A DNA stretch of 64,000 nucleotides, from positions 1 to 64,000 of the forward strand of contig JAQUPD010000007.1 in NCBI GenBank assembly GCA_028716785.1. Direction: 5' to 3'. Under the pieces are notes generated by a model that saw only the letters and a list, made by a program, of their open reading frames with translations, did no database searches and was not told where the DNA came from. This stretch comes from Fidelibacterota bacterium (lineage in GTDB: Bacteria > Fidelibacterota > Fidelibacteria > Fidelibacterales > Fidelibacteraceae). The translations under genes were made by a program, and so were the position numbers. Shown one piece after another: positions 1 through 7,764 of this stretch; the stretch's first letter is position 1, and the number at the start of each line of letters is the position of its first letter.

Positions 1-126
1 CGCCAAGACCTAAAAGACGGAAATCATTGGAAGAAATAGCACGTTTTATTCGATAAATGACGAATGGAATTTGTCATATCTCACACTGTTACCCTTTCCT
101 TAAATCTTGCAATAACGAGGCTTGAA

Positions 127-145
127 CACCGAACGCAGTGAGGTG
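127..145. repeat. Hairpin module, GA-loop type
   Basis: CACC-GA-AC-GCA-GT-GA-GGTG: a 4-bp outer stem, a symmetric GA/GA internal loop, a 2-bp inner stem and a 3-base loop. It is flanked by CTTGAA on the left and CTGGAA on the right, like all other modules in this field. Confidence 0.6.
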
Positions 146-155
146 CTGGAATATT

Positions 156-186
156 CACCGCAAAGAACGCAAAGGACGCAGAGATT
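156..186. repeat. GCAAAGAACGC-type short tandem repeat
   Basis: The tract reads ACCGCAAAGAACGCAAAGG then ACGCAGAG, an approximate 9-10 base tandem repeat. Related tracts lie at 913-934 and 1372-1400, each right after a hairpin module ending in GAATATTC. I recall similar GCAAAGGACGC strings between genes of many environmental bacteria, but function is unknown. Confidence 0.6.
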
Positions 187-562
187 TTTAAAGATTTTGA
201 ATCTAGAATATGAGATAAGTAACGAGTGACGAGGGGGATATATTCCTTAACGGTTGAGGTCATCAGATCTTAATGACAAAAAATGAAGGAAGTCTTTGTT
301 ATGTGCCTTTTTAAGGAGTTTTTTTGAATATCTATCAGTCAGAAGATTGGCTGATGGGCTGATTATAAGTTGAGTTCAATATAGGAAATCATTTACGGAA
401 ATTTTTAAACCCCCATGGATAAAATAACCCCCTGTTCGTCTAAAAGCAAGTTTATATTGATAATCATATATTATATAATTTTGAACAATATAATGGCCTA
501 TAGTGAGGGAGTAATCCCAGTATTTTTTTTAAGGTCAGGATACATGTAATTGAATTTTTGAA

Positions 563-605
563 TGCTGAGCGAAGCGAAGCGTTTGAATACCGCACGAAGG
601 GTGCG
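563..605. repeat. Hairpin modules (two)
   Basis: The first module is TGCT-GA-GC-GAA-GC-GA-AGCG at 563-581, of the GA-loop type with a changed outer stem. The second is CGCAC-GAAGG-GTGCG at 591-605, a plain hairpin. They are joined by TTTGAATAC, and the block is preceded by TTTTTGAA and followed by ACTGGAA, matching the linker pattern elsewhere. Confidence 0.6.
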
Positions 606-670
606 ACACTGGAAGAGATTGACTGATGATAGGTCGTTTATGATATATTCGAAAGATTGTGCGTTTGACT

Positions 671-744
671 AAACCCCTGTGGATAAAATAACCACCTGTT
701 TGTCAAAAAGCAAGTTTATATTGATAATAATATATTATTGAATC
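671..744. repeat. Partial third copy of the direct repeat
   Basis: This stretch matches positions 407-480 of copy A: AAACCCC(T)GTGGATAAAATAACC, then AAAAAGCAAGTTTATATTGA and an ATATATTAT tail. It breaks off into a hairpin-module block at 752. A more diverged relative of the GTGGATRAAAT part is seen far away at 60576-60608. Confidence 0.7.
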
Positions 745-751
745 CTTGAAT

Positions 752-902
752 CTTGCGATAGCAAGGTTTGAACGCCGAGCATCGCGAGGTGCTTGAATTT
801 CTTGAATACCGCAACAGCGGTACTTGAACACCGAACGAAGTGAGGTGCTGGAATCTTTTGAACGCCGCGTAGCGGCACTGGAACGCCGAACGCAGTGAGG
901 TG
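752..902. repeat. Hairpin module block (six units)
   Basis: In order: CTTGC-GATA-GCAAG (752-765); CGCC-GA-GC-ATC-GC-GA-GGTG (773-791); ACCGC-AACA-GCGGT (808-821); CACC-GA-AC-GAA-GT-GA-GGTG (829-847); GCCGC-GTA-GCGGC (864-876); CGCC-GA-AC-GCA-GT-GA-GGTG (884-902). Linkers are TTTGAA, CTTGAA or CTGGAA, often doubled as GAATTTCTTGAA or GAATCTTTTGAA. The stems differ by paired changes (ACCGC/GCGGT versus GCCGC/GCGGC) that keep pairing intact. Confidence 0.7.
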
Positions 903-1285
903 CTGGAATATTCACCGCCAAGGACGCAGAGACTTTAAAGATTTTGAATCTGGAATATGAGATAAGTAACGAGGGGGATATATTCCTTAACGGTTGAGGT
1001 CATCAGATCTTAATGACAAAAAATGAAGGAAGTCTTTGTTATGTGCCTTTTTAAGAAGTTCTTTTTGAATATCTATCAGTCAGAAGATTGGCTGATGGGC
1101 TGATTATAAGTTGAGTTCAATATAGGAAATCATTTACAGAAATTTTTAAAACCCCATGGATAAAATAACGCCCTGTTCGTCAAAAAGCAAGTTTATATTG
1201 ATAATCATATATTATATAATTTTGAACAATATAACGGCCTATAGTGAGGGAGTATCCCAGTATTTTTATTAAGGTCGGGATACAT
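881..1285. repeat. Direct repeat copy B (~405 bp)
   Basis: Second copy of the repeat at 124-545, in the same orientation and about 757 bp away. Similarity starts and stops at hairpin modules at both ends, which suggests the modules are the joints of the duplication. Copy B lacks an 8-10 base insert (AACGAGTGACGAGG versus AACGAGG) near its first quarter. Confidence 0.85.
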
Positions 1286-1290
1286 TGAAC

Positions 1291-1360
1291 CTTGCGATAG
1301 CAAGGTTTGAACGCCGAGCATCGCGAGGCGCTGGAATCTTTTGAATACCGCAACGGCGGT
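1291..1360. repeat. Hairpin module block (three units)
   Basis: CTTGC-GATA-GCAAG (1291-1304), CGCC-GA-GC-ATC-GC-GA-GGCG (1312-1330) and ACCGC-AACG-GCGGT (1347-1360). Same order of module types as at 752-821. The middle unit has fully Watson-Crick outer stems where its relative at 773 has one G-T pair. Confidence 0.7.
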
Positions 1361-1427
1361 ACTTGAATATTCACCGCAAAGGACGCCAAGAACGCAAAGA
1401 TTTATATGAATAAATTTAAATTAGAAT

Positions 1428-1557
1428 CTTGCTTTAGCAAGGTTTGAACGCCGAGCATCGCGATGCACTTGAATTTCTTGAATACCGCAACAGCGGTACT
1501 GGAATACCGAACGAAGTGAGGCGTTTGAATCTCTTGAACGCCGAGAATCGCGAGGCG
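1428..1557. repeat. Hairpin module block next to prfC (five units)
   Basis: CTTGC-TTTA-GCAAG (1428-1441), a GA-loop unit with a damaged 3' arm (1449-1467), ACCGC-AACA-GCGGT (1484-1497), TACC-GA-AC-GAA-GT-GA-GGCG (1505-1523) and a GA-loop unit with one inner mismatch (1539-1557). The mismatches suggest ageing copies. The block ends about 110 bp before the prfC start. Confidence 0.65.
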
Positions 1558-1665
1558 CTTGAATGCCATGCCGTAGCTAATACTTGCTGTTTCAAGTCAA
1601 ACAAGCATAATAATTCCTATTCTTCCATTGAAAATTGCTCTTCTCCTGACTAAATTCCGCCCGCT

Positions 1666-3252
1666 ATGACAGACAAACAAAGGCTGAAAGAAATTGAGCG
1701 ACGGCGGACATTTGCGATCATCTCTCATCCCGACGCAGGCAAAACAACCCTAACAGAAAAACTCCTCCTTTTTGGCGGTGCTATTCGTGAAGCAGGAGCC
1801 GTCAAATCCAATAAAATTAACCGAAACACCATTTCTGATTTTATGGAAATTGAACGCCAACGGGGTATTTCTGTGGCAACCTCAGTTATGGGATTTGAAT
1901 ATAACGGCATAAAAATCAATATACTCGATACACCTGGACACAAAGATTTTGCGGAAGATACCTATCGGACTCTCTCTGCTGTCGATAGCGCTATTATTGT
2001 CATCGATGTTGCAAAAGGCGTGGAAGAACAGACAGAAAAATTGATGAATGTCTGCCGTATGCATAAAATCCCTGTGATTACTTTTATCAATAAGCTAGAT
2101 CGTATGGGTCGTGATGTCATAGAATTATTAGACGAAATCGAAGAAAAGTTGGATATCGTGGTGACGCCTCTCAGCTGGCCTATTGGGATGGGGCCATCCT
2201 TTAAAGGTGTCTATAATATTTTTGTGCACAAACTTGCCCTTTTTAATCCACACGGGAAACAAGAGGATGGAAAAACGCAAATTATCCATGATTTAGCAGA
2301 TCCAATCCTTAATCGCCTCCTTGATATGTCCGCACAAAAACTTAGAGATGATCTAGCTCTTATTCAAGGTATATATCCTGCATTTAATATCCAAGACTAT
2401 CAAGAGGGCATTCTTTCACCGGTTTTTTTTGGATCTGCCATAAATAATTTTGGTGTAAAAGAGCTTTTAGATTGTTTTATTCATATAGCACCCTCACCAA
2501 TTCCCCGTGAGACAATGACGCGAAGTGTGGATCCAAAAGAAGAGTCATTCACTGGTTTTATCTTTAAAATCCACGCAAATATTGATCCTAATCATCGTAC
2601 ACGTATTGCTTTTATCCGTGTATGCTCTGGAAAATTTGAACGAGGAAAGGCCTACTATCATACCCGTTTAAATCGTGAATTTCGCTTTTCTGGTCCTACT
2701 TCATTTATGGCAAACAGAAAGGAAGTTATTGATGAAGCCTTCCCAGGTGATGTAGTAGGAGTAAATGATAATGGGAATTTCAAAATCGGCGATACGCTCA
2801 CGGAAGGTGAATCGTTGCGTTTTAAAGGAATCCCAACGTTTTCACCCGAGCAATTTCGTTATATCGAGAATACTGATTCGATGCGGCATAAACAGTTAGC
2901 GAAAGGACTTGAACAACTAATGGATGAAGGGGTAGCCCAGCTCTTTGTTAGTCAGCACAATAATCGACGGATTATTGGAACTGTTGGCGCCCTTCAATTT
3001 GAGGTGATTAAGTATCGTTTAGAAAATGAATATGGAGCCTCTTGCCGATATGAGCCCCTCAGTCTCTATAAGGCCTGCTGGATTACATCGTCTGATGAAA
3101 AGGCTTTAAAAACATTCCGCCTACGAAAAGCTCGCTTTATGGCATTTGATAAATATAAAAGAGATGTTTTTATGTCTGAAAGTCCATGGGCATTGAATCG
3201 TGCCATGGAAGAATTCCCAGAAATAACCTTTCATTTCTCATCAGAATTTTAA
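1666..3252 (+). CDS. prfC: Peptide chain release factor 3
   Basis: A GTPase that removes RF1/RF2 from the ribosome after termination. At 528 residues it has the usual RF3 length. The G1 loop HPDAGKTT is at residues 21-28, followed by an [14 protein letters not shown] switch I region, the DTPGH G3 motif and the INKLD G4 motif. The C-terminal half keeps the RF3-specific ALQFEV and [10 protein letters not shown] segments. No clear Shine-Dalgarno precedes the ATG at 1666, but the conserved N-terminus fits this start. The stop lies one base from the end of convergent serB, with no visible terminator between them. It stands alone; upstream is the repeat field. Confidence 0.96.
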   Translation: MTDKQRLKEIERRRTFAIISHPDAGKTTLTEKLLLFGGAIREAGAVKSNKINRNTISDFMEIERQRGISVATSVMGFEYNGIKINILDTPGHKDFAEDTYRTLSAVDSAIIVIDVAKGVEEQTEKLMNVCRMHKIPVITFINKLDRMGRDVIELLDEIEEKLDIVVTPLSWPIGMGPSFKGVYNIFVHKLALFNPHGKQEDGKTQIIHDLADPILNRLLDMSAQKLRDDLALIQGIYPAFNIQDYQEGILSPVFFGSAINNFGVKELLDCFIHIAPSPIPRETMTRSVDPKEESFTGFIFKIHANIDPNHRTRIAFIRVCSGKFERGKAYYHTRLNREFRFSGPTSFMANRKEVIDEAFPGDVVGVNDNGNFKIGDTLTEGESLRFKGIPTFSPEQFRYIENTDSMRHKQLAKGLEQLMDEGVAQLFVSQHNNRRIIGTVGALQFEVIKYRLENEYGASCRYEPLSLYKACWITSSDEKALKTFRLRKARFMAFDKYKRDVFMSESPWALNRAMEEFPEITFHFSSEF

Positions 3253-3253
3253 C

Positions 3254-4471
3254 TTATTCTGCCAACATTCTATCCCGAAACCCTAATAAATATAAAATAC
3301 CATCAAGTCCCACTGTCGATATGGCATATCCCGCATTTTCACGTACTTTTGACTTCGCATGAAATGCAATTCCAAGTCCAGCCGCATTGATCATGGGCAA
3401 ATCATTTGCCCCATCTCCCACAGCAATTACCTGCTCCCGGTGGATCCCTTCCATTTGAGCAATGAGTTTTAACAATTCAGCTTTACGTGTTCCATTGATA
3501 ATATCTCCTATGTGCCGACCCGTTAATTTTCCATCGTGAATTTCAAGTTCATTCGCAAACATATAATCAATATTGAATTTCTTCTGGAGATATTCCCCAA
3601 AAAATGTAAATCCTCCTGATAAAATTGCCGTTTTATATCCACAACGATTTAACGTATTTAACAATCTCTCAGCACCTTCAGTAAGGGGTAAATTCGCTGC
3701 AATTTTTTCCATGACAGAAACATCCAACCCTTTAAGCAGGGCAATTCTTTTTTTAAAGCTCTCTTCAAAATCCAATTCACCCTGCATAGCAGCTTCTGTG
3801 ATTCTATGAACCTCATCACCCACCCCATGAACTTTTGCCAGTTCTACAATTACTTCAGTTTGAATTAAGGTGGAATCCATATCAAAACATACAAGCCGTC
3901 GATTTCGGCGATAAATATCATCTTTTTGAAAAGAAATATCTGCTTCAATCGTTCTGGATAAATTGTAAAAAGCCGATTTCATTGTGTTAATATCCCGAGG
4001 TGTTCCTCTAACAGAAAGCTCAACACATGCAACTGTCGACTTATTACCCGTTAAGGGAATTCGTCCCGTTAAACGATTGATAATATCAATGTTTAATCCT
4101 TGATCATAAATAATATCTGTCACACAGGATATTTGCTCAGCTGTAATTTTTCGTGCCAACAGAGAAATAATAAAACGCTCTTTGCCTTGTGCATTAACCC
4201 ATTGCGAATATTCTTTTGCAGTAATTGGTTCAAAACGAATTTCAATTCCCAATTCATACGCCTTTAAAAGAAGCTCCTTTAAGAGGGAAGAAGATTCTGT
4301 ATCAGACGGCAAAGTAATGAGCATTCCAAGAGAAAGATCGTTGTGAATAACGGCTTGACCAATATCAAGAATAGTAACATGGTGTTGACTTAAAATTTGT
4401 GTTATTCTTGAGGTAACACCTGGTTTATCTTCACCCGTGATTTTCAATAAAAGAACATCATGGTTGTTCAA
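3254..4471 (-). CDS. serB: Phosphoserine phosphatase with two ACT domains
   Basis: Last step of serine synthesis: hydrolysis of O-phospho-L-serine. The N-terminal ~180 residues hold two ACT-like regulatory domains (first starts VLLLKITGEDKPGVTSRI). The HAD domain carries the DMDST nucleophile motif (Asp197 and Asp199 from the preferred start), the ILSGGFTFF segment with motif II Ser, and GDGANDLPM. I prefer the TTG at 4471 because AAAGGAG sits five bases upstream; an in-frame ATG at 4522 would add 17 residues (422 in all) but has no ribosome binding site. It is divergent from serA, so the two probably share the control region 4472-4624. Confidence 0.93.
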   Translation of the reverse strand: MNNHDVLLLKITGEDKPGVTSRITQILSQHHVTILDIGQAVIHNDLSLGMLITLPSDTESSSLLKELLLKAYELGIEIRFEPITAKEYSQWVNAQGKERFIISLLARKITAEQISCVTDIIYDQGLNIDIINRLTGRIPLTGNKSTVACVELSVRGTPRDINTMKSAFYNLSRTIEADISFQKDDIYRRNRRLVCFDMDSTLIQTEVIVELAKVHGVGDEVHRITEAAMQGELDFEESFKKRIALLKGLDVSVMEKIAANLPLTEGAERLLNTLNRCGYKTAILSGGFTFFGEYLQKKFNIDYMFANELEIHDGKLTGRHIGDIINGTRKAELLKLIAQMEGIHREQVIAVGDGANDLPMINAAGLGIAFHAKSKVRENAGYAISTVGLDGILYLLGFRDRMLAE

Positions 4472-4624
4472 AGAATCTCCTTTCTTGTTTCTGCTAATAG
4501 ATGCGCAAAAATACAGATTCATAAGGATGAAATGAATATTTTTTGATAATTTTTCCCCGTATTTTTTTTTATTTTATCTCATTTCATAGAGAAACAGGTA
4601 CATGAATAAAAAAGGAGTTAATGT

Positions 4625-5518
4625 ATGAAAATTTTGATCACCGATGGTATCAGTGAAAAAGGACGTGAAATTCTGGAAAAAGCCGGTATTGAATGCGTTA
4701 TTCAACATTATGAACCCGATGAACTCATCCAAAAGATCCCAAAATTTGATGCAATTCTTGTCCGCTCAGCAACAAAAGTCCCTAAAGAAGTGATTGAAGC
4801 AGGGAAAAACTTGAAAGTTATTGCCCGAGGTGGTGCTGGCATCGATAATATTGATTACAAGTATGCAACATCTAAAGGAATTCTTGTCCTTAACACACCC
4901 AATGCAAATTCTTCATCTGTGGCTGAACTTGTATTGGCACATATCTTTGCCCTTGCACGTTTTCTTCATATTGCCAATGTCACAATGCGACAAGGAAAAT
5001 GGGAAAAGAAGAAATATAACGGGATTGAAGTCTATGGTAGGACTCTTGGAATTATAGGATTTGGTAAAATTGGGCAGCTTTTGGCTCAAAAAGCCCTTGC
5101 GCTAGGAATGACGGTTCTTATCTATGATATCGTTGATATAAAAACTGATCTCCCCGTTAAAAAAGTTTCCCTAGATGAACTTTATACACAATCCGATTTT
5201 ATATCTCTCCATGTTCCTAAAATGGAAAAACCTCTTATTGACGCTGAAGCATTGAAAAAAATGAAAAAAACTGCTTTTCTAATTAACTGCGCCCGCGGGG
5301 GTGTTGTTGATGAAAAAGCATTACTTGACGCATTGAATAAAGGGGAAATTGCTGGAGCAGGTTTGGATGTATATGAAGAAGAACCTACAAAAAATCTTGA
5401 CTTAATATCCCATCCTAACGTGAGTGCAACGCCACACATCGGTGCCAGTACAGCCGAAGCTCAAGAAAGAGTAAGTATTGAAATCGCCAATAAAATTGTA
5501 GAGGCATTGAAAAAATAA
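4625..5518 (+). CDS. serA: D-3-phosphoglycerate dehydrogenase, short form
   Basis: First step of the phosphorylated serine pathway, oxidising 3-phosphoglycerate with NAD. The 297 residues contain only the substrate and NAD domains: GFGKIG at 145-150 and a putative catalytic triad of Arg224 (NCARGG), Glu253 and His271 (PHIGAST). The C-terminal ACT/ASB regulatory domains of long SerA forms are absent. The start has a strong AAAAGGAG. DUF1015 follows 25 bp downstream, and serB is divergent upstream. No serC is in the window. A general 2-hydroxyacid dehydrogenase is possible, but the neighbours favour SerA. Confidence 0.9.
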   Translation: MKILITDGISEKGREILEKAGIECVIQHYEPDELIQKIPKFDAILVRSATKVPKEVIEAGKNLKVIARGGAGIDNIDYKYATSKGILVLNTPNANSSSVAELVLAHIFALARFLHIANVTMRQGKWEKKKYNGIEVYGRTLGIIGFGKIGQLLAQKALALGMTVLIYDIVDIKTDLPVKKVSLDELYTQSDFISLHVPKMEKPLIDAEALKKMKKTAFLINCARGGVVDEKALLDALNKGEIAGAGLDVYEEEPTKNLDLISHPNVSATPHIGASTAEAQERVSIEIANKIVEALKK

Positions 5519-5543
5519 ATATTTTTATAGGAAAGATGTGAAT

Positions 5544-6806
5544 ATGGTTCGCATAAAAGCGTTTCGTGGCCTCCGTCCTAAACCTGGTTTAGAAGCAAAA
5601 ATTGCATCAAAACCTTACGACGTGCTAACAACGGAAGAAGCACGAAAAGAAGCTGATGGAAATCCATATTCATTTCTCCACGTTGTTAAATCTGAAATTG
5701 ATTTGCCAGAAAATATTTCTCCTTATAATCCTCACGTCTATGAAAAAGCAGCTAAAAATCTGCAGAATTTTATCCAAAACAAGTGGTTGATCCAGGATGA
5801 AAAACCATCTCTTTATCTCTACGGACAACAAATAGGAGATCATATACAATATGGTCTTGTTGCAGCTGTTCATGTGGATGATTACTTTGAAGGAAAAATT
5901 CGTATTCATGAATTAACTCGCGAAGAAAAAGAATACGACAGAATAAACCATATTGAAGCAACAAATGCCAATACAGGTCTAGTTTTTCTTACTTATAAAG
6001 CGCAGAAAACAATTGATACAATCTTGGAAAAGGAAATCAAAAAAAAACCTTTATATCATTTTACTGCATCTAATGGAATCATTCACCGTTTTTGGATTAT
6101 TAATCATGAACAGACCATCATAACGTTAATAAAAGCTTTTGAAAAGATCTCCCAAGTATATGTTGCTGATGGTCATCATCGTTCCAAATCTGCCGCGATC
6201 GTGGGAAAACACCGTCGTGAAGCCAATCCGAATCATACAGGCAATGAGGAATATAATTGGTTTTTAGCAGCCCTTTTTCCCCATAATCATTTAAAAATTC
6301 TTGATTATAACCGTGCTGTTAAAGATTTAAACGGGTTAACAAAAGAGGCATTTCTTGAAAAAATTAACCAAGCTTTTACGGTTAAAAAAGTTTGCTGTGC
6401 AGAGCAGGCAAAGCCAAAAGAAAAACATGTCATTGGAATGTTCCTTCAGGGCGACTGGTACACCCTGAAGGCATTCCCCGGAATATTTGATGAAAATGAC
6501 CCCATTGATCGGTTGGACGTCTCTATCCTTCATAAAAACTTGCTCTCTCCCCTTTTACATATTGGGGATCCACGAACCGATAAACGGATTGAGTTCATAG
6601 GAGGGATTCGTGGATTAACTTACCTTGAAAATCTTGTAAATTCTGGAACTATGGCTGTTGCTTTTGCCCTTTATCCACCCACCATTGAGGATCTTATGCT
6701 CATTGCAGATGCTGGCAAACAAATGCCTCCTAAATCAACATGGTTTGAACCGAAACTATTAAGTGGACTCATCATCCATACTTTGGACGACTCATGCAAT
6801 TTCTAA
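5544..6806 (+). CDS. DUF1015 family protein
   Basis: Soluble protein of 420 residues matching DUF1015: early VRIKAFRGLRP and a central VYVADGHHRSKSA motif that looks like an active or binding site. Members are commonly found next to serA/serC in other bacteria, so a role linked to serine or hydroxypyruvate metabolism is inferred; no reaction is established by the sequence. The ATG at 5544 is chosen because AGGAAAG lies eight bases upstream; an in-frame GTG at 5538 sits too close to that site. Its last 13 bases overlap the next gene, suggesting translational coupling. Confidence 0.88.
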   Translation: MVRIKAFRGLRPKPGLEAKIASKPYDVLTTEEARKEADGNPYSFLHVVKSEIDLPENISPYNPHVYEKAAKNLQNFIQNKWLIQDEKPSLYLYGQQIGDHIQYGLVAAVHVDDYFEGKIRIHELTREEKEYDRINHIEATNANTGLVFLTYKAQKTIDTILEKEIKKKPLYHFTASNGIIHRFWIINHEQTIITLIKAFEKISQVYVADGHHRSKSAAIVGKHRREANPNHTGNEEYNWFLAALFPHNHLKILDYNRAVKDLNGLTKEAFLEKINQAFTVKKVCCAEQAKPKEKHVIGMFLQGDWYTLKAFPGIFDENDPIDRLDVSILHKNLLSPLLHIGDPRTDKRIEFIGGIRGLTYLENLVNSGTMAVAFALYPPTIEDLMLIADAGKQMPPKSTWFEPKLLSGLIIHTLDDSCNF

Positions 6807-7303
6807 CCCTTACAAAGAAAGATATCCGCAATATTCTCATTATTTTAGGTGCAACCCTTCTCTTAACGAGTGTTTACTTTTTGGTTAGTGATTTCCCCCT
6901 TATCCCCTACAACCTAACGGCTTCTGAAAACAATGATAATCACTTATCAGAGCTAACAGATGTTCAACCTGTGGATTTTGAAACCTTTATATCATTAAGG
7001 GAAATGGATAGTACCCTTATCATTGATACGCGAAGTAAAAAAGAATTTCAAGATGGACACATCCCAAAGGCCATCAATATTCCCTATGAAGAAAGAAAAG
7101 CTTATTTTCCCCTTCTTGAACAGATAGATACCGTTCAGAGAATTATTACCTATTGCGAAGGAGGTTCATGCATGACGAGTATGGCTCTAGCAGAAGAACT
7201 CATGTATATTTTTCCCGATGTGTATGTCTTTTTGGGTGGATGGAATGCCTGGATCGAGGGGAATAATCCGATCGAAAAGGGCATGAAAGGTCATTCAAAA
7301 TGA
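6794..7303 (+). CDS. Membrane-anchored rhodanese-domain protein
   Basis: 169 residues: a single N-terminal membrane segment (about 12-32), then a rhodanese domain in what is probably the periplasm. The active-site loop reads CEGGSC, with the putative persulfide Cys121 and a second Cys126. Conserved LIIDTRSKKEFQDGHIPKAI and FLGGWNAW flank it. It starts inside the end of the DUF1015 gene and its stop overlaps the next start (ATGA). The pairing with a MauE/DoxX protein suggests handling of sulfur or disulfides at the membrane; the substrate cannot be read from sequence. Confidence 0.85.
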   Translation: MQFLTLTKKDIRNILIILGATLLLTSVYFLVSDFPLIPYNLTASENNDNHLSELTDVQPVDFETFISLREMDSTLIIDTRSKKEFQDGHIPKAINIPYEERKAYFPLLEQIDTVQRIITYCEGGSCMTSMALAEELMYIFPDVYVFLGGWNAWIEGNNPIEKGMKGHSK

Positions 7304-7731
7304 AGAAAATCCCTTTTTTAAACCTGATATTTCTAATTCTATTAAGTGTGGTATTTCTTGTGAGTGGATTTATAAAATTGAGGGATCCCTATGTTTTTGT
7401 TCAAGATATTATGAATTATCGCCTTTTACCCCTTCAACCACTTCATTTTCTTGCTATATGGCTCATTATGATTGAACTTTTTGCTGGAATAGGCCTTTGG
7501 ATTCCTTTTTTCCATAGAGCTTCTGCATGGATTATTTCAGGATTAATGGTTTTTTTTATTTTTATGATCGCAATTGCCATGGCAAGGGGACTCGATATTA
7601 GCTGTGGCTGTTTTGGACCTGGGAGTCAACGCGTTGGCTGGCCAAAAATTTTTGAAAATTTAGGACTCCTTATTGCCACACTGTATCTTTTGTGGCCTGA
7701 GAAAGAAGAAAAAATCACTTCAAATTCATGA
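7300..7731 (+). CDS. MauE/DoxX-like membrane protein
   Basis: 143 residues with four hydrophobic segments, as in DoxX/MauE proteins. The motif DISCGCFG between segments three and four is the MauE-type cysteine signature, and VSGFIKLRDP after the first segment is also typical. MauE-like proteins are linked to disulfide formation in partner proteins. Here the natural partner is the rhodanese encoded immediately upstream with a 4-bp overlap. No direct evidence for substrate. Confidence 0.82.
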   Translation: MKKIPFLNLIFLILLSVVFLVSGFIKLRDPYVFVQDIMNYRLLPLQPLHFLAIWLIMIELFAGIGLWIPFFHRASAWIISGLMVFFIFMIAIAMARGLDISCGCFGPGSQRVGWPKIFENLGLLIATLYLLWPEKEEKITSNS

Positions 7732-7764
7732 AAAAATAATACTTAATCAATAAAGGTCTTGTGT

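Larger units (their letters stand above)
124..545. repeat. Direct repeat copy A (~420 bp)
   Basis: Nearly the same sequence recurs at 881-1285. Both copies begin with a hairpin module (AACGCAGT core) and continue through the ACCGCAAAGAACGC-like tract. Both then carry the AT-rich stretch with TTAACGGTTGAGGTCATCAG and ATTGGCTGATGGGCTGATTA, and end at AGGTCAGGATACAT. Differences are scattered substitutions and small indels. No terminal inverted repeats or transposase frame are seen. Confidence 0.85.
1..1665. other. Gene-free repeat field upstream of prfC
   Basis: No credible protein gene lies here. The short reading frames present are translations of repeats: they share Arg/Asn/Ala-rich strings and lack ribosome binding sites. 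The region contains a ~400 bp direct repeat in two copies, a third partial copy, three tracts of GCAAAGAACGC-like short repeats, and at least a dozen small hairpin modules joined by TTGAA/CTGGAA linkers. The AT-rich parts between repeats show nothing recognisable. The modules run up to about 100 bp before the prfC start codon. Confidence 0.8.

Noticed and set aside
1444-1653. A 69-codon open frame between the repeats and prfC
   Set aside because: It is a direct translation of hairpin modules and linkers, has no ribosome binding site, and similar frames appear wherever the modules occur.
1-1665. CRISPR array
   Set aside because: Repeat units are short, imperfect and palindromic with variable order; there are no equal-length repeats separated by unique spacers of constant size.
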